This document shows positions 1-6,650 of a DNA stretch of 22,882 nt, piece after piece. This DNA is from Bifidobacteriaceae bacterium (GTDB taxonomy: Bacteria; Actinomycetota; Actinomycetes; Actinomycetales; WQXJ01): the NCBI GenBank assembly GCA_031265345.1, contig JAISCU010000002.1, positions 1-22,882 of the forward strand, read 5' to 3'. The translations under genes and the position numbers were made by a program. The stretch's first letter is position 1, and each line of letters begins with the position of its first letter. The notes beneath the pieces are model-generated. The model ran no database searches and was not told the DNA's origin. It saw only the letters and a program-made list of their open reading frames with translations.

Positions 1-42
1 GACATCCGAGCGGAGTTTAGGCATGTGGCCTAGCGTAGCCGT

Positions 43-972
43 GTGACTACCGCGCCTTCGCCATCGCCCGCCGCCTTGCCCGTTCTGGTTCCCCGCCGAG
101 CCCTCGCGGCCGCCGCTGCCTGGTCTGAGTTGGCATCTATTCCCTACGACCCCGGTTGCCCGATGCCGCCCGAAGCGTCTTCCGCCCGCGCCCTGCTTTC
201 GCTGGTCAGGACTCACGCGGAGTTCCAATCCGAGTTGGCCGCTGCGCCGGGGCTTGAGTATGTGCAAGTGATTTCCTCCGGTTTCGATTCGCTGGCCGCG
301 TTGTTGCCGCCCGGCGTGGGCCTGGGGACCGCGCGCGGCGCCAACGGGCAGGTCGTGGCCGAACTGGCGCTGGGGCTCTTGATCGCGTCCTTCCGGCGTT
401 TCGCCGAGGCGGACGTGGAGGGGAGGCGCGGCCGGTTGATGCGGCCGATGGGCCAGTCGGTCTACGGCTCCAGGATCGTGGTTTTGGGCGCCGGCGATCT
501 GGCTCGCCAGTTCCGCACGCGGGCGGAGGCCTGCGGCGCCTCCGTGTGGCTGACCGGACGGACCGCGCGGGACGGGGTGAGCGGCATCGGGCAAGTGCTT
601 GAACTGCTGCCGGACGCGGACGCGGTGGTGGTGATGGTGCCATTGACGGACCAGACGCGGGGCCTGGTGGGCGCCGAGTTCCTGGCGCGGATGAGGGACG
701 GCGCGGTGCTGGTCAACGTGGCGCGCGGACCGGTGGTGTCCACGGCGGCGCTGCTGCCCGAGCTGCGTTCCGGTCGGCTGCGGGCGGCGCTCGACGTGAC
801 CGATCCGGAGCCGCTGCCCGCCCGCCACGAACTGCGGGACCTGCCTGGCGTGATAGTCACCCCGCACATCGGCGGCGCGGTGCGCGGCTTCTTCGACCGC
901 GCCTACGCCGTCTGTCTGGACCAACTGGCCCAATTCGCCCGCCAAGAGCCCCCCACCAACCGCGCCCTCTGA
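43..972 (+). CDS. D-isomer-specific 2-hydroxyacid dehydrogenase, NAD-binding
   Basis: This 309-aa protein belongs to the D-2-hydroxyacid dehydrogenase family, cytosolic enzymes that reduce 2-keto acids or oxidise D-2-hydroxy acids with NAD(H). The dinucleotide-binding glycine motif (VVLGAGDLA) lies at residues 146-154. The family's catalytic triad is visible: Arg228 in NVARGP, Glu256 in DPEPLP and His275 in VTPHIGG. The N-terminal substrate domain (about 1-115) is short and divergent, so the substrate cannot be named; phosphoglycerate, glyoxylate and lactate-type substrates all remain possible. The start is GTG at 43; no good ribosome site precedes it, so a leaderless message or another start is possible. 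It is transcribed alone and converges on the malY-type gene. The family call is firm and the exact reaction is unknown. Confidence 0.9.
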   Translation: MTTAPSPSPAALPVLVPRRALAAAAAWSELASIPYDPGCPMPPEASSARALLSLVRTHAEFQSELAAAPGLEYVQVISSGFDSLAALLPPGVGLGTARGANGQVVAELALGLLIASFRRFAEADVEGRRGRLMRPMGQSVYGSRIVVLGAGDLARQFRTRAEACGASVWLTGRTARDGVSGIGQVLELLPDADAVVVMVPLTDQTRGLVGAEFLARMRDGAVLVNVARGPVVSTAALLPELRSGRLRAALDVTDPEPLPARHELRDLPGVIVTPHIGGAVRGFFDRAYAVCLDQLAQFARQEPPTNRAL

Positions 973-1005
973 CGGGGACGGTACCATTCCATGCCCAGCG
1001 TACGG

Positions 1006-1045
1006 TTTTCCACAGGCAGACCCGCAGGTCAGGCCCTGTGGATAA
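1006..1045. promoter_or_regulatory. Two facing DnaA-box-like sites in a convergent gap
   Basis: The 130-bp gap between two convergent genes contains TGTGGATAA at 1037-1045, the exact complement of the consensus DnaA box TTATCCACA. TTTTCCACA at 1006-1014 differs from the consensus by one base and faces the other way. The two form an 8-bp inverted repeat (TCCACAGG / CCTGTGGA). A second inverted pair, GGGGACGG at 974-981 and CCGTCCCC at 1051-1058, encloses them. The same bases could instead fold as a transcription terminator serving both genes, although no T-run follows. DnaA binding is inferred from sequence only. Confidence 0.4.
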
Positions 1046-1102
1046 CGGGTCCGTCCCCATTCCGTGCCCAAGCGCGGGCGATTTCACTTCAGGTCAAGAT
1101 AA

Positions 1103-2350
1103 CTACACTTCCGGTGGACGATGCCGCGCTACCGGGCTCCCCGCATCCCGTCGAGCGCCCGCGCCGAGCGCCTGCGCCAAGCGCTCCAGCGCCTGCAGGA
1201 TCACGGCGCGAGGCTCGGCCGCGACCAGGCGCCGGAAGCCGTCCCCACCTGGCCCGAAGGTTGCGCCGTCGGACAGCCACAGCCCGGCCCCGCCCGTGAT
1301 GGCGCGCTCCAGGGCATCCGGGGCCAAGCCCAAACCCCGGAAATCGAGCCAGGCGAAATAGGTTCCCTCCGGCCGCCAGAACCGCACGCCGGGAAGGCGT
1401 TCGGACACGAAGTCTGCGACCGCCGCCAGCGTGGCGTCCAGATAGGCCACCAGGGCATCTACCCACTGGTCGGCCTCGCCGCCGTAGGCGGCCTCGCAAG
1501 CCGCCAAGCTCAGAGCCGGGTGCTGGCTGAGGCCCTGACGGGCGTAGGCGTCCGCCAACCGGCGCCGCATCGCAGGCTCGGACACGAAGACATTTGCCAA
1601 TTGCAGCCCAGCCAGGTTGAAGGTCTTCGACGGCGCGGTGCAGGTGACGGTGATCGCGTCGATCTCAGCGCCGAGGGAGGCGGTGACGGTGTGACAAGCA
1701 CCGGGATAAACGAAGTCCTGGTGAATCTCGTCCGAGATGATGGTCACGCCGTGGCGCAGACAGATGTCCGCCAGCCGCTCCAGTTCGGGCCGCGTCCACA
1801 CCCGTCCCACCGGATTGTGCGGCGAGCACAGGATGAAGGCCCGCGCCTGCCGCGCCTTGGCCTCGAAGTCATCGAAGTCGATCTGCCAGCCCCGGTCGGT
1901 CTGGTCCGGCGCCACCAACTCACTGGTCAACAGACGCCGCCCGGTCGCGCGCACCGCGTCGAAGAACGGCTGGTAGACCGGCGGCTGGATGACCACGCCG
2001 TCGCCGGGCTCGGTCAACGCGTCCAGCGCCAGGTGGACAGCGTGGACAACGCCCCTGGTCAAGACCGATTTTCGGGGATCGACCACCCAACCGTGGCGGC
2101 GCTCGAACCATCCGCCCAGGGCTTCGTAGTAACCGGAGGTCGGCACCGAGTAGCCAATAATGCCGCTCGCCACCCTTTCGCCCAACACGCGTCTCACGTT
2201 CTCGGGCGTCCGGAAGCCCATATCCGCCAGCCACAGTGGCGTCACGTCCGCAGGCTTGCCGAACCGGGCGCGCGCCTGTCCCAGCAGACCCAGCCCCTCA
2301 CGTGAGACCACTTCATCGAAAGGCGAGGGCGAAAGCGAGCTAGTCACCAC
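1103..2350 (-). CDS. MalY/PatB-type cystathionine beta-lyase (PLP-dependent aminotransferase fold)
   Basis: This is a fold-type I PLP enzyme of the MalY/PatB group. Known members cleave cystathionine to homocysteine, pyruvate and ammonia in the cytosol. From the chosen GTG start it has 415 aa. It shows the SPHNPVGR motif around residue 176-183, SDEIHQDF around 206-213, and the PLP lysine Lys242 in APSKTFNLAG. The frame is open up to 2425, but those extra codons lie inside the upstream gene. GTG at 2350 is preceded by GAGAGAG six bases away and overlaps the end of the upstream gene by 11 bp, so translation is probably coupled; a second GTG at 2347 is equally possible. The partner is a Cys/Met-metabolism PLP enzyme, so together they fit transsulfuration toward homocysteine and methionine. 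The MalY family can also act on other beta-substituted amino acids. Confidence 0.85.
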   Translation of the reverse strand: MVTSSLSPSPFDEVVSREGLGLLGQARARFGKPADVTPLWLADMGFRTPENVRRVLGERVASGIIGYSVPTSGYYEALGGWFERRHGWVVDPRKSVLTRGVVHAVHLALDALTEPGDGVVIQPPVYQPFFDAVRATGRRLLTSELVAPDQTDRGWQIDFDDFEAKARQARAFILCSPHNPVGRVWTRPELERLADICLRHGVTIISDEIHQDFVYPGACHTVTASLGAEIDAITVTCTAPSKTFNLAGLQLANVFVSEPAMRRRLADAYARQGLSQHPALSLAACEAAYGGEADQWVDALVAYLDATLAAVADFVSERLPGVRFWRPEGTYFAWLDFRGLGLAPDALERAITGGAGLWLSDGATFGPGGDGFRRLVAAEPRAVILQALERLAQALGAGARRDAGSPVARHRPPEV

Positions 2351-3593
2351 CCAATGCTCTCTCAAGATCGGCTCGCAAGTCGCGCTCGTCCTCCAATCCG
2401 ACGGACAGACGCAGCAGACAATCATCGATTCCGACCTCGCGGCGCTGCGCCTCCGGCAGGTCGGCGTGGGTCTGGGTCAAAGGATAAGTGAGCAAAGACT
2501 CGGTGCCGCCCAAAGACTCCGCGAACCGGATCAGCCGGACCGAACTGAGCGCGTGATGCGCGCGGGCGGCATCGTGCACCCTGAAAGACACCATGGCGCC
2601 GTGGCCCGAGGCCTGGCGGCGGGAGACTGCGAAACCGGGATGGTCGGCGAAGCCGGGGTAATAGACGTCGCGGACGGCCGGGTGGCGGCGCAACCAGTGC
2701 GCCAACGCGTGGGCGGTGGCGGCCTGGCGGTCGAGGCGGCAGGCCAGCGTCTTCAGTCCGCGCAGCGCCAGCCAACTGTCGAACGGCGCCAACGTCCCGC
2801 CAATCGTGCAGGCCAGCGCTCCGAGCCGCTCGGCCAATTCGGGGCTCGCCACCACCGCGACCCCGGCCAGGGTGTCGTTGTGCCCGGCCAGATACTTGGT
2901 CGCGGAGTGGACCACGATGTCCGCGCCGAGCTCCAACGGGCGTTGGAAGTACGGCGTCAGGAAAGTGTTGTCGACAATCAGCAAGGCGCCGGCGGCGTGG
3001 GCCGCGCGGGCGGCCGCGGCTATGTCGATCACCCGCATGGTCGGATTGGAGGGGGTCTCGATGAAGACCGCGGCGGTGCCCGGCGCGATCGCGGAGGCGA
3101 TGGCGGCATCGCTGGCGGCGCGGCTGAAACGAAGCCCGTTCTTGCCCGAGACCTGGGCGAACAGGCGGTGCGTCCCCCCGTACACGTCGGCGCTGACCAC
3201 GATCCGGTCGCCCGGCTGGAACAGCTCGAACACCGTGGCGATGGCGGCCATCCCGGAGGCGAAGGCGAAAGCGGCGCTGCCGGATTCGAGCGCCGCCATG
3301 GTCCGCTCGAAGGCCGCCCGCGTCGGGTTCTCGGTGCGGGTGTAGTCGAACCCGGTGGATTGGCCCACACCGGGATGGGCGAAGGTGGCGGTCTGGTAGA
3401 TCGGCGTGGAGACGGCGCCGGTCGCGTCCGGAGCAGGGCCGGCCCCGTGGATACATCGGGTGGCCAGGCGCAGGGCCGGCCTTTCACTACTTTGCACGAT
3501 GCCGCCGTCCCAGCCCGGCACGTCAGGCAGGGTCAAGTTGTCAGTGGTTGGGAGGCTGTCAAGTCTTCTCGGCAATGATTGCACGATGCTCAT
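2340..3593 (-). CDS. Cys/Met-metabolism PLP enzyme (cystathionine gamma-synthase/lyase family)
   Basis: This 417-aa protein belongs to the Cys/Met metabolism PLP-dependent family (gamma-synthase, beta- and gamma-lyases, homocysteine/methionine lyases). Visible hallmarks are YTRTENPT (83-91), SGMAAI (113-118), the tyrosine that stacks on PLP (Tyr138), Asp208 in IVDNTF, and the PLP lysine Lys233 in HSATKYLAGHND. I chose ATG at 3593 because GAGGA lies seven bases upstream. The open frame runs to 3677, but there is no site for that start. About 45 residues before the conserved domain are longer than usual. It is the first gene of a two-gene operon with the MalY-type lyase. This favours cystathionine gamma-synthase (O-acyl-homoserine plus cysteine to cystathionine), but gamma-lyase activity cannot be excluded from sequence. 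No SAM riboswitch was recognised upstream. Confidence 0.87.
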   Translation of the reverse strand: MSIVQSLPRRLDSLPTTDNLTLPDVPGWDGGIVQSSERPALRLATRCIHGAGPAPDATGAVSTPIYQTATFAHPGVGQSTGFDYTRTENPTRAAFERTMAALESGSAAFAFASGMAAIATVFELFQPGDRIVVSADVYGGTHRLFAQVSGKNGLRFSRAASDAAIASAIAPGTAAVFIETPSNPTMRVIDIAAAARAAHAAGALLIVDNTFLTPYFQRPLELGADIVVHSATKYLAGHNDTLAGVAVVASPELAERLGALACTIGGTLAPFDSWLALRGLKTLACRLDRQAATAHALAHWLRRHPAVRDVYYPGFADHPGFAVSRRQASGHGAMVSFRVHDAARAHHALSSVRLIRFAESLGGTESLLTYPLTQTHADLPEAQRREVGIDDCLLRLSVGLEDERDLRADLERALGGD

Positions 3594-3760
3594 GGATCGA
3601 TCCTCAGTTGGTCTGGCGGTCACGAACAAATGTACGCCGCGCCGACAAAGGCCCTGGTCAAACCCCAGGTAACCCACTCAGGGCAGCGCGCGGCCAGGCA
3701 TTCGCCGCGCAAGGGGCGCCACGCGTTCCGATCCGATCACCCAATGACCGTAACACCCCG

Positions 3761-3778
3761 GCCCGCGTCGCCGCGGGC
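3761..3778. other. Perfect 7-bp GC hairpin upstream of the transsulfuration operon
   Basis: GCCCGCG at 3761-3767 and CGCGGGC at 3772-3778 form a perfect stem with a four-base loop. It lies about 170 bp upstream of the PLP-enzyme start and just before the left copy of the 29-bp direct repeat. There is no T-run on either side. It could be part of a leader, or the end of the accessory segment. Confidence 0.3.
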
Positions 3779-3782
3779 TCAG

Positions 3783-3811
3783 CGGCAATTTGTAAAGGCG
3801 GCCGGACGGCC
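3783..3811 (+). repeat. 29-bp direct repeat, left copy
   Basis: This 29-bp stretch, with the core ATTTGTAAAGGCGGCC, recurs in the same orientation at 5657-5685. The copies differ at three positions, all transitions. They enclose the inverted-repeat block and the decayed amidase gene, so they may mark the edges of an acquired segment. The 3' half (GCGGCC-GGAC-GGCCGC) is itself a small hairpin in this copy. Confidence 0.55.
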
Positions 3812-3876
3812 GCTCCGAACCGCCACAATCCCTCCGAGGCGCTCGAGCTGGCCGAAACCGCAGACCTGGGCATAAC

Positions 3877-4319
3877 CCAAGGCCTCGGCAAAGTCGTGGG
3901 GCGGGTGGCCGACCAACTGACGTCGGGAGCGGTAGCCGAGGACATGGGGCCGGTTCCGACCCGAATTGCGGGTCAAACGCGTTCGTGGTCGCGCCCGGCC
4001 GACCGCGAACCCCGAATAGGCGCATTTCAGCCCGGATCGAGCCCCGGAGCGCCCGGTTCCGACCCGAATTGCGCCTCAAACGCGTTCGTGGTCGCGCCCG
4101 GCCGACCGCGAACCCCGAATAGGCGCATTTCAGCCCGGATCGAGGCCCGAACCAGCCGATCCCGACCCGAATTGCGCCTCAAACGCGTTCGTGGTCGCGC
4201 CCGGCCGACCGCGAACCGCGAATAGGCGCATTTCAGCCCGGGACCGCACTCGCGTCGGCCGCCGCCGCCAACGCGAGCACGCCAACCACCCGCCCCCCAC
4301 GACTTTGCCGAGGCCTTGG
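3877..4319. repeat. 443-bp block bounded by about 33-bp inverted repeats
   Basis: The left arm (3877-3908) and the complement of the right arm (4286-4319) share 25 identical bases starting CCAAGGCCTCGGCAAAG. After a two-base gap a further seven bases match. The block encloses the three 103-bp structured repeats and contains no convincing gene. This arrangement resembles a small non-autonomous mobile element or a decayed inverted duplication. Both arms read QGLGKVVG in one frame, so a relic of coding sequence is also possible. No transposase is present. Confidence 0.6.
3956..4241. repeat. Three tandem 103-bp units with a nested hairpin
   Basis: Near-identical cores of about 80-85 bp start at 3956, 4059 and 4162, so the period is exactly 103 bp twice. 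About 16-18 bp at the end of each unit are variable. Each core can fold: an 11-bp stem (GTTCGTGGTCG with CGACCGCGAAC, one G-U pair) closes an 8-base loop. In units 2 and 3 it is flanked by symmetric 7-base bulges and an outer stem TGCGCCT/AGGCGCA; unit 1 has GG for CC and loses the outer stem. The near identity suggests recent amplification or selection for structure. It is not a CRISPR: there are no 25-40-bp repeats with unique spacers. Confidence 0.8.
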
Positions 4320-4455
4320 AGCATAGCCTCGGGCAGTACAGGCATGACGGAACATCGCGTTAGGGTCTAACTGACCGGACAGCGCACTGCTGGAGTTTCG
4401 GCTCCTTCAGGTCCGCCTCCCCCCAGGAACACCAGCCGCGAGGGAAGGCAAGACG

Positions 4456-5574
4456 ATGAGAAGGAAGTTCCGCGCAACTGTAATCTCTGTTGCTTTGGTC
4501 TGCGTGGCCGTGCTCGCCGTGCCGACGCGTCCGGCGCAGTCCACGGTCGAGGTCGACGCAGCCATCGTCGACACGCTTGAAGCGTATTTGACAGAAGCCG
4601 ACCTGCTTTGGTGCAGTCAAGACCTCTCACCGTCCACACTGGCGGCATCGGCCGGGGTCATGACCGAGGCCGAGGAACTCAACTCGGGCCTCGGCCAGAG
4701 GATGGCAAATGTCGGAGAGCCGATAACGGACGCCGTATCGTCGTTTGAGGTCCTCTCGGTGCGCCGCGAAGGAGTGGTGGCGACCGTTGAGGTCGAGATC
4801 GCCACCAAGATCGTCTACGGGGGGAGCCCGAATCCTCGTCCCAGTGGCTTCAGGTCGGATAAGCACGAAGTAACGATCCGTTCTGACGGCGCCAACATGG
4901 TCGTTACTGGCGACCGCCGCCTTGAGCCGCCGTCGAGCTCCGCGCCCGGTGGGCCCAAGGTTGATTTAGCGGATCGAGCATCGACTGAGAAGCCAGGCAA
5001 CGCGTTGCAGTCAAGCGATCCCTCCGTGCCCCTTGATTTGAGGCCTCCGCTCGACCCCTGACTACCTCCAGGGTTATGCGATCACTTGGACATCGCCGCC
5101 CTATGAGGGCGATAGCGAGGTGGACCTTAATCCCGATTTTCCGTTCTTCGAGGGCAACAATTGTGCGAGTTTCGTTTCCCAAATCCTCCGGGAAGGGAGC
5201 TGGGAGTAGCGAGGAGGCGTGAACCCGCGTGACACGAACAGCTGGTCCCCGAACCTGACCGGCCCGGCTCCCGCTTCGAGAACGTGGAACACTCCCAACT
5301 ATGACGACACGTTTGTGCGTAATGACGGCATGGATCCACAGCCAAATCTGTGGGATCTGAGAACGGGCGCGATCATTCATGCCGACTGGGACCCGAACCA
5401 CAAGCCGGATGGGAACTAGGCCATGCCATGTTCGTGATGTTTGAGTCCGTCGGGTACCCCGCCGCTGGTCCAATGATCGCGCAGAAGACCAACAACCGGC
5501 TGTGGTCAATGGAGGAAATGCTGTGGGAAGTGGATCGGCAGGGACGAACCGTTGATTGGCACGCCCTCATGTAG
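4456..5574 (+). pseudogene. Decayed secreted protein with a C-terminal amidase_6-like domain
   Basis: The gene starts with ATG at 4456 after GGGAAGG eight bases upstream. The N-terminus is a clear signal peptide (charged MRRKFR, then a hydrophobic run, about 30 residues) followed by a roughly 170-residue region I do not recognise. That frame stops at 5059-5061. Between 5042 and 5061 the coding frame shifts by one base to a stretch with GYAITWTS and the cysteine motif NNCASFVSQILREGSW typical of the putative amidase domain. An in-frame TAG follows at 5207-5209. The same frame then continues (NSWSPN, NLWDLRTGAIIHADWD) to a stop at 5419. A second shift near 5405-5425 restores the first frame for GHAMFVMFE, with the family's histidine, ending at 5574. 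About 373 codons therefore carry two shifts and one stop. Three lesions argue for real decay rather than one sequencing error. The ancestor was probably an exported peptidoglycan or peptide amidase. Confidence 0.75.
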
Positions 5575-5656
5575 GTCGCGCCGCGTTGCGAGTGAACTGC
5601 GTCAAACACAGCGCCGAGACCCGTGCCGGCAGGTGACTTCGTGCACGGCAACTGGC

Positions 5657-5685
5657 CGGCGATTTGTAGAGGCGGCCGGACAGCC
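5657..5685 (+). repeat. 29-bp direct repeat, right copy
   Basis: This is the second copy of the element at 3783-3811, in the same orientation and with three transitions. It lies 82 bp after the end of the amidase pseudogene and 26 bp before the metG relic. Confidence 0.55.
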
Positions 5686-5711
5686 CCGCCCGACGGGACC
5701 AGCCGTCCGCA

Positions 5712-5816
5712 GCCGGACGACCAAGCGGCATCGGCCACCCCAGTGGGCTTTTCCCTACGACTCGCGTTCTGCCAGCAGTGGCCTGGTCCTATGCCGACGG
5801 CCCCAGGCACATGGGC
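5712..5816 (+). pseudogene. Relic copy of the metG upstream region and 5' end
   Basis: These 105 bp align without gaps to 6606-6710, the leader and first 20 codons of intact metG, at a constant offset of 894 bp. I count nine differences, all transitions. The start codon is ACG at 5757 instead of ATG. The second codon onward still reads TRVLPAVAWSYADGPRHMG, against [19 protein letters not shown] in metG. Similarity ends abruptly after 5816, and nothing else of metG follows. The relic and the intact gene bracket the toxin-antitoxin pair. It is either the displaced old end of metG or a decayed tandem duplication. Confidence 0.85.
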
Positions 5817-5868
5817 AATACCTCGTGGTTGTCGGCGGGGCTGGGCGCTGCGCGGCGAGACGCCCCGC

Positions 5869-6171
5869 TCACGCGACCGGGAAGCGGGCCTGCCCGTACT
5901 CGACCTCGACATGGAGTCGCCCCCCGACCGCCTCCACGTACTTGCGGAGAGTGTCGATCTGCGAGCGGTCGATGTCGCCGTGCTCGATGCGCGAGATCCG
6001 GTTCTGGGACACGCCCAAGCGCCCGGCGAGCTGCACCTGGGTGATGCGGGCCTGCTCGCGCAGTTCGCGCAGGCGGTAGGCTCGCGCCTCGTCCATCATG
6101 CGCCGCTTGTGAGCGTCGACCCTTGCCCGGTCGACTGGATGTCGCTCCAGATACTCATCCAGCGTTGTCAT
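5869..6171 (-). CDS. XRE-family antitoxin (HigA-like)
   Basis: This 100-aa protein has a helix-turn-helix of the XRE/Cro type at about residues 35-85; LAGRLGVSQNRISRIEHG is the recognition region. In this arrangement the second gene is the antitoxin, which binds the toxin and represses the operon. ATG at 6171 is preceded by a strong AAGGAGG, so the upstream extension of the frame to 6264 is not used. It overlaps the toxin stop as ATGA, which indicates translational coupling. The N-terminal 30 residues are charged and probably helical. The pair stands alone between two copies of the metG 5' region, consistent with arrival as an accessory module. Confidence 0.85.
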   Translation of the reverse strand: MTTLDEYLERHPVDRARVDAHKRRMMDEARAYRLRELREQARITQVQLAGRLGVSQNRISRIEHGDIDRSQIDTLRKYVEAVGGRLHVEVEYGQARFPVA

Positions 6172-6533
6172 CTTTGGTCCTCCTTCTTGCCGGCCAAACG
6201 TTCCAGGTGCGTGGCATAGCGGGCCTCGGCCTTCGGCAAATTGACTCGGTACCAACGCTGCCAATTGGCGCTCTTGTCGCCCGCGACCAGAAGGATGGCG
6301 TGCCGTTTCGGGTCGAATGCGAACAGCGCCCTAAACTCCGTCCGCCCGGTTGACCCCGGTCGCAACTCCTTCATGTTGTGCACGCGCGACTTCTTGACTT
6401 TGTCAACCAACGGGCGCCCGAGTGTTGGGCCTTGCTCCGCCAGCACTTCCAGCGCCGCCACAACGAGTTCTCTGGACCCTTGGTCGAGGCCGTCCATCCA
6501 GTCCTCGATCAGGGTCAGGTCGACTCGCCACAT
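6168..6533 (-). CDS. RelE/HigB-type toxin (phage-derived Gp49-like)
   Basis: The 121-aa product fits the RelE superfamily, Gp49/HigB-like branch. Its members are small ribosome-dependent mRNA interferases. Characteristic segments are [20 protein letters not shown] (39-58), FRALFAFD (67-74), [10 protein letters not shown] (79-88) and a C-terminal P-A-Y-HL region. It is encoded before the antitoxin, the order typical of higBA rather than relBE. I chose ATG at 6533. GTG at 6548 would extend it by five residues, but AGGAGG abuts that GTG and lies 14 bases from the ATG, so spacing is unusual for either. An AT-rich stretch at 6558-6563 (TATATT on the plus strand) sits between this gene and metG and could hold overlapping divergent promoters. 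The mRNA-cleavage function is inferred from the family. Confidence 0.82.
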   Translation of the reverse strand: MWRVDLTLIEDWMDGLDQGSRELVVAALEVLAEQGPTLGRPLVDKVKKSRVHNMKELRPGSTGRTEFRALFAFDPKRHAILLVAGDKSANWQRWYRVNLPKAEARYATHLERLAGKKEDQR

Positions 6534-6650
6534 GAACTGAGGATACACCTCCTAGGCTATATTCGACTGGCGACCCCCCGCCAACGACCCCGAGGCGCAG
6601 AGCCGGCCGGACGACCGAGCGGCATCGGCCACCCCAGTAGGCTCTTCCCT

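Noticed and set aside
355..359. MetRS FSSSR loop as a catalytic defect (MetRS residues 355-359)
   Set aside because: FSxSR variants of KMSKS are known in actinobacterial methionyl-tRNA synthetases, and all other motifs are intact. Positions given are residues, encoded near 7713-7727.
1121..2305. 394-codon open frame opposite the MalY-type gene
   Set aside because: It is an antisense shadow in high-GC DNA. The minus strand carries clear PLP-enzyme motifs.
3594..3760. SAM riboswitch upstream of the transsulfuration operon
   Set aside because: No recognisable SAM-I or SAM-IV core could be found. TTGACC and TACATT are present on the minus strand but 21 bp apart, too far for a good promoter.
3548..4225. 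Long plus-strand open frame across the repeat block
   Set aside because: It begins antisense in the PLP-enzyme gene, runs through the tandem repeats and has no ribosome site or family motif. Its QGLGKVVG segment comes from the inverted-repeat arm.
3956..4241. Possible CRISPR array
   Set aside because: The repeated cores are about 80-85 bp with only 16-18 bp between them. There are just three units and no cas genes, so it is a tandem structured repeat.
6378..6650. N-terminal extension of metG
   Set aside because: The extension overlaps the toxin gene antisense. The conserved MetRS start [15 protein letters not shown] begins at 6651.
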